NCBI GenBank assembly: GCA_030609055.1
Contig: JAUWCZ010000003.1
Coordinates: 1-49,341, forward strand
DNA: 49,341 nt
Direction: 5' to 3'
Source: Chloroflexota bacterium
GTDB taxonomy: Bacteria > Chloroflexota > Anaerolineae > Anaerolineales > UBA11858
Under the pieces are notes generated by a model. That model did not search any database, was not told the DNA's origin, and was given only the letters and a program-made list of their open reading frames with translations. Within the stretch, counting starts at the first letter, position 1. Each line of letters opens with the position of its first letter. Both the position numbers and the translations under genes were made by a program. Below are positions 42,783 to 49,341 of this stretch, piece after piece.

Positions 42783-44693
42783 ATGAAACTACAAGATAAG
42801 GTTAAAAACTGGATTAACACCAAAAGCTATCTCCCGAAAGTCCTCGTTGGTTTAGCTGGAATATGCTACACCATTCAAGTCTGGATATATTCACATAATC
42901 AGGAATCCTTTTTAGATGAAGGATTTTATCTCTTAAAAGGGTATCTATTTGCCACTGGAAGATATACACCATTTCAAGAATATGGAACCTGGACGAATAA
43001 GATGCCTCTGGCATTTTTGATTCCTGGCTATATTCAAAAAGTGTTCGGACCTGGTCTTTACACAGGACGAACCTTTGCATTTTTCTTGTCGTTGTTGATT
43101 TTGATTGGGGCAGTCATGATTGGTAAACGACTGGGAGGAAAATGGGGGGGAGTACTTTCTGCCGTTTTGATGGCATTAAATCCTGCCAATCTGAAGATCT
43201 ACAGTATGATGCTTTCCGAGGTATTGATTGTATTCTTACTAGTAATGACCCTCCTTCTCGTTCTGGGAAAAGACCGACCGCTCTGGCAGATCTTAGCAGG
43301 TTCTTTTCTCGCCGGTATCATCCCCGTGACCCGGATCAATCTTTTCCCCGTGCTTCCGATGGTGATAATTTATCTTTTTTGGGAACATGGTTCTAGAAAA
43401 GGGATCTATGGATTATTGGTCAGTATGATACCATTCATCGGAGTGCAGCTCATCTATTGGCCGGAAATTATCCAGCAATGGGCCAAATGGATCCCAAAAG
43501 GCTTATTTCAAACCCTGGATGCATGGAAGCTTAATTTTGGTGATGCTATTGAACTCCATAAGCCTGAACGAACATTATTGAATCGTTACCTGGCATTTGT
43601 TGAGGGTATACGGTTTCATTTCCCAGCTGTGATGGGAGTTTTTACAGTTATTTGCTTATGGCCAAAGAAATGGTCTGATCGGAGCCAACATCGCTTAGCA
43701 GTATTCTTGATTGCTCTATTTTTTATGTTATTCTTAGCTCACTTTGGAGCATCAATCCTTCAAAACTTCAATATATATGCTTTCTCAGTTTACTTATCAT
43801 TCTTTGATATCCTGGGAATTTTCTTGGTAATAAGTACCTGGGCGGATTGGAATTATGAACCACCGTTTTGGAAACGGTTGTTTATTGGGCTTGGGATTGG
43901 ATTTGTAAGTCTTGGAATTGCCTATACCGCCTCAGGAGAAGAGACTTTATATGGAATTGGGATAAAGAAATTGTTACAAAAAAATGCATTGACATTTGAG
44001 GGTGGAAATGTTGAGTTTGCATCCTGGAGATGGTGGGAAGTGCTAAACAGTCGGCTCGGATGGAATTTCTCCACTTCGTTGAAAATTACCGGCATTGTAT
44101 TATTGATCTTTATTGTATTGATCATTACTGTGGTTATATCGACTCTTCTAAATCGTTTGTTTCGAGACAATAAAGATGTTCCTACTAAACTCTCCATTCC
44201 TCATATATTAGTTGTTTTTCTTGGTATTGGGATCCTTAGCTCTCCAACGGATATTCTCGGTGGAGGCAGGCAATTATATGATTGCCAGATAGGAGTTATT
44301 CAAACGTATGATGATGCCGTTGATAATATCTCAAAGTTTGTAGAACATGGTAATCAGGTGTTTTGGATTGGATCTGATACCCAACCTGTTCTACTTGGTT
44401 TGGTGGAAGAGAAGGATATACAGCTATTCCCCCAACAGCTTAATTCCCAATACTCATTTCGTTTAGGTGGTAATTCAGATCAATTAGCCAGGGCGGGGTT
44501 TTGGAACCCTTCGCTTGCTCAAGAGTGGATTAATGGATCACAAGTCCTTCTTTTTGAAGAACAAGCTTTATCAGGCTGGTTTAATCCTGTCTATCCTTTG
44601 ATTGAACTGGGAGAATTTGAAAAGGTAGGAGAAACTTTAATAATTGGCTGTTCTGCAAAACAAAGGATTTTAATTTACAGGAGAAGCCAATGA
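42783..44693 (+). CDS. GT-C (GT39/ArnT-like) membrane glycosyltransferase, paralogue 1
   Basis: A 636-aa integral membrane protein with about 11-12 helices and a C-terminal soluble part of about 130 residues. The first external loop carries an acidic motif (FLDEGFYLLKGYLFATG) where GT-C enzymes have the catalytic Asp/Glu, and the block EYGTWTNKMPLAFLIPGYIQ is shared with its paralogue at 47164. It would transfer a sugar from a lipid-phosphate donor outside the membrane. The ATG 42783 matches the paralogue's start; a TTG at 42756 is longer. The next gene starts four bases before the stop (ATGA). Donor and acceptor unknown. Confidence 0.85.
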   Translation: MKLQDKVKNWINTKSYLPKVLVGLAGICYTIQVWIYSHNQESFLDEGFYLLKGYLFATGRYTPFQEYGTWTNKMPLAFLIPGYIQKVFGPGLYTGRTFAFFLSLLILIGAVMIGKRLGGKWGGVLSAVLMALNPANLKIYSMMLSEVLIVFLLVMTLLLVLGKDRPLWQILAGSFLAGIIPVTRINLFPVLPMVIIYLFWEHGSRKGIYGLLVSMIPFIGVQLIYWPEIIQQWAKWIPKGLFQTLDAWKLNFGDAIELHKPERTLLNRYLAFVEGIRFHFPAVMGVFTVICLWPKKWSDRSQHRLAVFLIALFFMLFLAHFGASILQNFNIYAFSVYLSFFDILGIFLVISTWADWNYEPPFWKRLFIGLGIGFVSLGIAYTASGEETLYGIGIKKLLQKNALTFEGGNVEFASWRWWEVLNSRLGWNFSTSLKITGIVLLIFIVLIITVVISTLLNRLFRDNKDVPTKLSIPHILVVFLGIGILSSPTDILGGGRQLYDCQIGVIQTYDDAVDNISKFVEHGNQVFWIGSDTQPVLLGLVEEKDIQLFPQQLNSQYSFRLGGNSDQLARAGFWNPSLAQEWINGSQVLLFEEQALSGWFNPVYPLIELGEFEKVGETLIIGCSAKQRILIYRRSQ

Positions 44694-45637
44694 AACTGTC
44701 TGTGATTATTCCAGTTTACAATGAGGCGGTCACATTAAATGATATCAGGGAATTATTGTTTGATACTTTATCATCAATGAAACATGCCTGGGAAATCATC
44801 TTTGTAGATGATGGCAGCCAGGATGGTAGTTACCAAATCCTGAAGAATTTTGCTGAAGAACATCCAAAGCAGATTACCACAATAGGACTGCGTCGTAATT
44901 TTGGTCAAACCGCTGCTATTGCAGCTGGCATTGATCATGCAGACGGGGAGATAATCATCCTCATGGATGCGGATCTCCAAAATGATCCAGCGGATATTCC
45001 TTTGCTCTTAGGTAAGATTAATGAAGGGTATGATGTTGTTAGTGGTTGGCGAAGCGATCGCCAGGATAAATTTCTTACCCGAATTCTGCCTTCGAGGATT
45101 GCGAATAGAATCATCTCTTGGGTGACAGGAGTCTACCTCCATGATTATGGCTGTACATTAAAGGCTTACCGACGCGAGGTAATTACTGGATTTCGCCTCT
45201 ATGGGGAAATGCATCGGTTCATTCCAGCATATGCAGCACACATAGGAGCAAAGATTACAGAAGTCAAGATTAGGCACCATTCTAGGAAATATGGAAAAAC
45301 AAAATACGGATTGGAAAGGATGGGGAAAGTTATCTTAGATTTGATAACAGTCAAATTCTTGATCAGTTATTCCCTTAAACCACTGTATCTGTTTGGGGGA
45401 ATCGGTGCTTTTTTTAGTTTTAGTGGTATTTTGATTTTATTTTATTTAATGTCCCGACGTATGGTTATTGGCATTTCTCCTTTCTCATCTCCCCTATTCC
45501 CAACTTCCATTATGTTGGTAATTCTCGGATTCCAATCGATTTTAATGGGATTGATAGCAGAATTATTAGCCAGGACTTATCATGAAGCACAGGGTAAACC
45601 AACCTATACTATCCGAGAAATCGTTAAGGACAATTGA
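44690..45637 (+). CDS. GT2 glycosyltransferase (DPM1/ArnC-like) with two helices
   Basis: A 315-aa GT-A enzyme with a membrane tail that puts a sugar onto polyprenyl phosphate. It begins MKLSVIIPVYNEAVTLNDIR, with nucleotide-binding FVDDGSQDGSY and the metal/DxD site MDADLQNDPADIP. Acceptor contacts include HRFIPAYAAHIGA and HSRKYGKTKYGLERM. Two helices follow (about 225-248 and 263-290). The ATG overlaps the GT-C gene's stop (ATGA), and its own TGA overlaps the next ATG. It probably makes the lipid-linked sugar used by the GT-C enzymes beside it. Confidence 0.92.
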   Translation: MKLSVIIPVYNEAVTLNDIRELLFDTLSSMKHAWEIIFVDDGSQDGSYQILKNFAEEHPKQITTIGLRRNFGQTAAIAAGIDHADGEIIILMDADLQNDPADIPLLLGKINEGYDVVSGWRSDRQDKFLTRILPSRIANRIISWVTGVYLHDYGCTLKAYRREVITGFRLYGEMHRFIPAYAAHIGAKITEVKIRHHSRKYGKTKYGLERMGKVILDLITVKFLISYSLKPLYLFGGIGAFFSFSGILILFYLMSRRMVIGISPFSSPLFPTSIMLVILGFQSILMGLIAELLARTYHEAQGKPTYTIREIVKDN

Positions 45638-46770
45638 TGCGGATTTTAGTTGTTATTCATGAATTTCCCCCTGTCGGTGGTGGTGGAGGTCATGTTGCAA
45701 GGGACATCTGTGGGGGATTAGCTGCAAAGGGCCATGATATTAAAGTTATCACAGCTAAGTTACGGAGTGGGGTGGATAAGAATCTTGATCCAAGTTATTC
45801 AGTAAAGCGTGTCCCGAGCTGGAGAAGAAATCCTTCGCGAGCAAGCCTTTTGTCAATGATTTTATTTATTGTCAGTGCAGTAATCCATTGTGGCTTATTG
45901 ATACGAAACTGGAAACCGGATGTCATTCATGCTCATTTTGCTGTGCCCGCAGGACCTGTTGCCTGGATTCTCTCAAAACTGACTTCAATTCCTTATATTA
46001 TTACCATTCATTTAGGTGATATCCCTGGTGGGACACCCCAAAAAACAAACAAGTGGTTTCTTTTTTTAAAACCATTTACTTATCCCATTTGGAACCACGC
46101 TAAAAAAGTGGTTGCGGTCAGTGAGTTTAGCAGGGATCTTGCTCGAATGAATTACCAGGTCCCAATAGATGTGATTCATAATGGAATAGACATCTCTGCT
46201 ATTAAACCAAACACCTTGAAAAGTCATAAACCACCGCGTATTGTGTTTGCAGGTAGATTTGTTCCCCAAAAACAACCCTTAATGATCGTGGATATCCTTT
46301 CCGAGTTGTCGGATCAATTATGGGAGGCTGTTATGATGGGGAATGGTCCCCAGCTTATCAAGGTAAAGGAAACGGTCCTGCTAAGGAATTTGCAGGATAG
46401 GATATCTATAACGGGTTGGGTGGCACCAGAAGAAGTTATCCAAGAATTTACCCAGAGTGATATTTTACTAATGCCATCAATTTCAGAAGGACTTCCAATC
46501 GTTGGTATCCAGGCTCTTGCTTCAGGCCTCGCATTCATTGTCAGTAATATTGGGGGATTTAAAGACATGGTTGATGATGGTAGCAATGGATACTTGATTC
46601 CGTTTGAAGATAAGAAAATCTTCATTGCGAGACTACGATTATTATTATCAGATAGTGATCACCTAAATTATCTCCGGGAGAACTCCCTTAAAAAAGCAAG
46701 CTTATTTGATTCTAAAAGAATGGTTGCAGATTATGAAAGAATATTGTTATCTGTAATTAAAACAGACTGA
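45637..46770 (+). CDS. GT4-family glycosyltransferase
   Basis: A 377-aa GT-B enzyme. The N-terminal glycine loop is EFPPVGGGGGHVARDICGGL; the donor-binding domain has FAGRFVPQKQPLMIVDILSE and PSISEGLPIVGIQALASG (E-x7-E type). The start ATG shares one base with the preceding gene's TGA (TGATG), so translation is coupled. A hairpin and dispersed-element copy D follow. The sugar is unknown; it probably builds the same surface glycan. Confidence 0.92.
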   Translation: MRILVVIHEFPPVGGGGGHVARDICGGLAAKGHDIKVITAKLRSGVDKNLDPSYSVKRVPSWRRNPSRASLLSMILFIVSAVIHCGLLIRNWKPDVIHAHFAVPAGPVAWILSKLTSIPYIITIHLGDIPGGTPQKTNKWFLFLKPFTYPIWNHAKKVVAVSEFSRDLARMNYQVPIDVIHNGIDISAIKPNTLKSHKPPRIVFAGRFVPQKQPLMIVDILSELSDQLWEAVMMGNGPQLIKVKETVLLRNLQDRISITGWVAPEEVIQEFTQSDILLMPSISEGLPIVGIQALASGLAFIVSNIGGFKDMVDDGSNGYLIPFEDKKIFIARLRLLLSDSDHLNYLRENSLKKASLFDSKRMVADYERILLSVIKTD

Positions 46771-46846
46771 AATTCAAGAAATCTCAAATTTACAGAAATC
46801 CCTAAAGTTGATTTTTCATTCTCCTCGCTTGAAAGGTGTTAAAGAA

Positions 46847-46876
46847 ACAACACTTGATATCACTATCAAGTGTTGT
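46847..46876. terminator. Hairpin beside repeat copy D
   Basis: ACAACACTTGATA-tcac-TATCAAGTGTTGT, a 13-bp perfect stem. It is an extended form of the hairpin by copy A and ends the plus-strand glycosyltransferase genes. Confidence 0.8.
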
Positions 46877-46878
46877 TT

Positions 46879-46968
46879 GTGGGCGATATTGGACATAAGC
46901 GGGAAGGGAAAAATCGAAACTACTCTCTACGCAATTCCAACACAGGAGTGTTGAAAACCTTGATCCGT
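46879..46968 (+). repeat. Dispersed intergenic element, copy D
   Basis: GTGGGCGATATTGGACATAA, GCGGGAAGGGAAAAATCGAA, then TTCCAACACAGGAGTGTTG; the right end (AACCTTGATCCGTGTTCC) has diverged. It follows the hairpin by two bases. Confidence 0.82.
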
Positions 46969-47163
46969 GTTCCTTGGAATCAAATCGATGCTGATCAAAA
47001 CTATCTTCGTGGGGCCATTCTGATGATTATTTATAGCCATGATTGGATTATTTCTGATAGAATTTAATCTCATGGTAGATGCATTCAGGCAGCTAGGGAG
47101 CAACGAAATTCTGCAAGTCTTTTCCCACCAATATTTGTGGTCCTTTCTCCTCTGGAGTAAATT

Positions 47164-49068
47164 ATGAAACTTCTAGATAAGATTATCAGCTGGATAAACT
47201 CACAGCGATACCTCCACCACTTAATCCTTGGTTTGGCTGGCATGAGCTATACCATTCAAGCCTGGATTTTTTCCCAACAGCAAAGCTCTTTGTTAGATGA
47301 AGGAAATTATTTATATAAAGGATTCTTATTTGCTACAGGTAAATATGTTCCATTTCAAGAATATGGAACCTGGACGAATAAGATGCCTCTATCATTCCTT
47401 ATACCTGGCTATATTCAAAAAGTTTTCGGACCGGGACTTTCCACAGGACGGTACTATGCATTCGTCTTGTCGCTATTGATTTTGATTGCTGCTGCCATAA
47501 TTGGATATCGACTGGGAGGGAAATGGGGGGGAGTACTAACTGCTGTTATTATGGCGTTAAATCCAGCGCCCCTGAAAATCTATACCCAGGTGTTAACTGA
47601 GGGATTAACTGCCTTTCTACTGTTATTAACCCTAGTGCTGATCCTAGGAAAGGACCGCCCCCTCTGGCAGATATTAGCGGGGTCATTTGTGGTCGGCATG
47701 ATTCCGGTAACCCGCATCAATCTTTTTCCAGTTCTGCCACTGGTCATATTCTACCTGTTTTGGGAACATGGCTATAAAAAAGGGATTTATAGCTTGCTGG
47801 TCAGTATGATCCCTTTTATTGGTGTGCATCTTATCTATTGGCCGGGAATTCTTCAGCTGTGGTCTAGATGGATACCAGAGGGCCTGATAAGGTCTTATGA
47901 TGTCTGGAAGCAGCAATTTGGTGACCCCGTTGGATTACATCAACCAAACCTGACGATAACGAAACGTTTCTTGGCATTTTCATGGGGTATCCGCTTACAA
48001 TTCCCAGCAGTATTGGGTGTTTTTACAGCTTTGTGTTTATGGCCGAAGGATTGGCCAGATCGTAATCGCCAACGTACTGCGGTATTCCTATTTGTATTAT
48101 TTTTTGTGTTGTTCCTGACTCACCTTGGTGCAGCTATCTTTCTAAACTACAATATTCATGCTTTCTTTAGATATCTAAGCGCCTTTTATTACTTGGGAAT
48201 TTTCCTGGTAATAATAACCTGGGATAACTGGAATTATAAATTACCGTATTGGAAATTATTAATTATAGGGATTGGGATTGGATTTTTTTCCCTGGTAATT
48301 GGATATAGTGTTTCAGAACAAAGCTCATTCTTTGGAGTCTGGATAAAAGACCTGTTGCAAAAACAAGCTCTTACTTTCGAAGGAGGAAAATTAGAGATCG
48401 TTGCCTGGAAATGGTTGAAAGGGGTTCAAAACTGGTTTGGGTGGGATTTTTCTATTACTTTAAAGATTGTTGCGGTTGGTTTTATTGTAATGATTGTATT
48501 AATCATAATTCTCGGATTAAGGTGGCTGTATAACCATTTCTTACGCCAAAACGCTGATGAGTTAGCGAACTTCCATCTTCCCCATGCATTAATATCACTT
48601 CTTGTGCTTGGAATCCTCTTATCACCAACGAAAATCCTAGGGGGAGGCTATGATTATTATGATTGCAAGCGAAGAGCGATTCGACATTATCAGGAAGCTA
48701 TAAATGTAGTATCCAAATTTGTGGAACCAAACGACCAGATATTTTGGATTGGAAAAGATACCCAGGTTGTTCTGCTGGGTATCCTCGTGGAGAAAGAGTT
48801 TCAGATTTATCCCCAGCAGCTAAACTCAATCCATTCTTTTCGTTTAGGTGGCAATGCTGATCAATTAGCCAGAGCTGGATTTTGGAATGATTCCCTGGCT
48901 CAGGAATGGATAGATGAGTCCCAGGTGCTCCTATTTGAGGAACAGGCTTTTTCGGGTTGGTTCAGCACGATTTATCCCCAAATTGACCTGAGTGATTTTG
49001 AAAAAGTGGGAGAAACGAACATCATGGGTTGTTCTGCAGGACAAAGGATTTCGATTTACAGGAGATAG
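47164..49068 (+). CDS. GT-C (GT39/ArnT-like) membrane glycosyltransferase, paralogue 2
   Basis: A 634-aa paralogue of the protein at 42783, similar over its whole length. Shared blocks are EYGTWTNKMPLSFLIPGYIQ, GKDRPLWQILAGSF, PVTRINLFPVLP and the C-terminal NADQLARAGFWNDSLAQEWI. The acidic loop motif is LLDEGNYLYKGFLFATG. The Met-Lys-Leu start is shared, with CTGGAG eight bases before. The tandem duplication is separated by the GT2 and GT4 genes and copy D. Divergence lies in loop regions, which could mean a different sugar donor or acceptor. A terminator and copy E follow. Confidence 0.87.
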   Translation: MKLLDKIISWINSQRYLHHLILGLAGMSYTIQAWIFSQQQSSLLDEGNYLYKGFLFATGKYVPFQEYGTWTNKMPLSFLIPGYIQKVFGPGLSTGRYYAFVLSLLILIAAAIIGYRLGGKWGGVLTAVIMALNPAPLKIYTQVLTEGLTAFLLLLTLVLILGKDRPLWQILAGSFVVGMIPVTRINLFPVLPLVIFYLFWEHGYKKGIYSLLVSMIPFIGVHLIYWPGILQLWSRWIPEGLIRSYDVWKQQFGDPVGLHQPNLTITKRFLAFSWGIRLQFPAVLGVFTALCLWPKDWPDRNRQRTAVFLFVLFFVLFLTHLGAAIFLNYNIHAFFRYLSAFYYLGIFLVIITWDNWNYKLPYWKLLIIGIGIGFFSLVIGYSVSEQSSFFGVWIKDLLQKQALTFEGGKLEIVAWKWLKGVQNWFGWDFSITLKIVAVGFIVMIVLIIILGLRWLYNHFLRQNADELANFHLPHALISLLVLGILLSPTKILGGGYDYYDCKRRAIRHYQEAINVVSKFVEPNDQIFWIGKDTQVVLLGILVEKEFQIYPQQLNSIHSFRLGGNADQLARAGFWNDSLAQEWIDESQVLLFEEQAFSGWFSTIYPQIDLSDFEKVGETNIMGCSAGQRISIYRR

Positions 49069-49133
49069 AAATTCACCAGATATATAGCAAATCTGAGTTG
49101 ATATCTCGATTGAGATCTTAGAAGTAAGAAATA

Positions 49134-49164
49134 AGCGCTCTTGATGAAGGATGAGCGGTTTTTC
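49134..49164 (+). terminator. Terminator after the second GT-C gene
   Basis: CGCTC / GAGCG with a 12-base loop and a T run (GGTTTTTC) between the gene and copy E. Confidence 0.7.
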
Positions 49165-49172
49165 TATTTTTA

Positions 49173-49313
49173 TGGGCGGTATTGGACATCAGCGGGAAGG
49201 GAAAAATCGGCACCCCCAGCACTTAATCCCAACACAGGAGTGTTGGGGCATATCTCGAACCGCTGTTGCCGTTCCTCATGATTATCGAGTGAAAATCATC
49301 AGTGGGGGGAATG
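49173..49313 (+). repeat. Dispersed intergenic element, longest copy E
   Basis: GGGCGGTATTGGACATCAGC, GGGAAGGGAAAAATCGGCAC, ATCCCAACACAGGAGTGTTG, ATCTCGAACCGCTGTTGCCG and the extra right end to GTGGGGGGAATGG. The right end also occurs in copy F, so the element is about 140 bp when complete. Confidence 0.82.
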
Positions 49314-49341
49314 GATAGCTAATGATCACTCCTTTTTCAAT

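Noticed and set aside
47072-47167. A 31-codon frame whose stop overlaps the second GT-C start
   Set aside because: It has no ribosome-binding site; only weak resemblance to the sequence before the first GT-C gene, explainable by duplication.
1-49341. CRISPR array, prophage or transposase genes
   Set aside because: No regularly spaced repeats, phage structural genes or transposase motifs were seen.

Overview
The window looks like chromosomal DNA from a bacterium of the Chloroflexota, probably class Anaerolineae. This is inferred from gene content: several Thr/Pro-linker lipoproteins, an NBR1-type Ig domain protein, a DUF333 lipoprotein, a threonyl-tRNA synthetase without a TGS domain, a DUF711 protein, SHOCT and DUF411 proteins, and moderate GC. 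No rRNA or tRNA gene, CRISPR array, phage or complete insertion sequence is visible.

Layout. (1) 1-5.7 kb: a partial unknown gene, a P-loop NTPase, a diguanylate cyclase, small membrane proteins, a PfkB-type sugar kinase and a DUF711 protein. (2) 5.8-11.7 kb, minus strand: a translation cluster with thrS under a T-box riboswitch, infC with a non-AUG start and its own promoter, and rplT with a terminator. Below it lie a macro-domain protein, a TrmH/SpoU RNA methyltransferase and a CcrM-type adenine DNA methyltransferase. (3) 11.7-19.5 kb: accessory genes (unknown 440-aa protein, DUF333 lipoprotein, long ArsR-type regulator, HsmA-like membrane protein, NBR1-Ig lipoprotein, TauE/SafE transporter, HAD phosphatase) mixed with short remnants of dead genes. 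(4) 19.7-30.5 kb: a metal/redox island with a Tyr-Gly-Lys-Met repeat protein, a redoxin lipoprotein, a caspase-like lipoprotein, a PepSY protein, an OmpR/histidine-kinase pair, a SHOCT protein, a CopB-type P1B ATPase, a DUF411 (CopG-type) lipoprotein and an MFS transporter. (5) 30.6-38.2 kb: an FGE-sulfatase lipoprotein, GNAT acetyltransferase, homocysteine methyltransferase-like protein, ABC-2 exporter (ATPase fused to a membrane domain plus two permeases), ICMT-like methyltransferase and DUF2284 protein. (6) 38.8-49.1 kb: a surface-glycan locus with a pyruvyl-transferase-like protein, GT4 and GT2 glycosyltransferases, a UPF0104 flippase-like protein and two paralogous GT-C glycosyltransferases.

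Main discovery. Two genes in the metal/redox island each contain one in-frame UGA exactly where the family has a redox cysteine. In the redoxin the motif reads U-P-H-C; in the DUF411/CopG-type protein it reads U-G-C-C. Each UGA is followed by a potential stem-loop whose apical loop lies about 20-26 nt downstream, the spacing of bacterial SECIS elements. UGA is an ordinary stop in many neighbouring genes. I therefore annotate both as selenoproteins, so selenocysteine would enter a copper-resistance setting. A second original signal is a family of roughly 95-140 bp dispersed non-coding elements, with five recognisable copies plus one half copy. Most lie beside hairpin or terminator sequences between genes.
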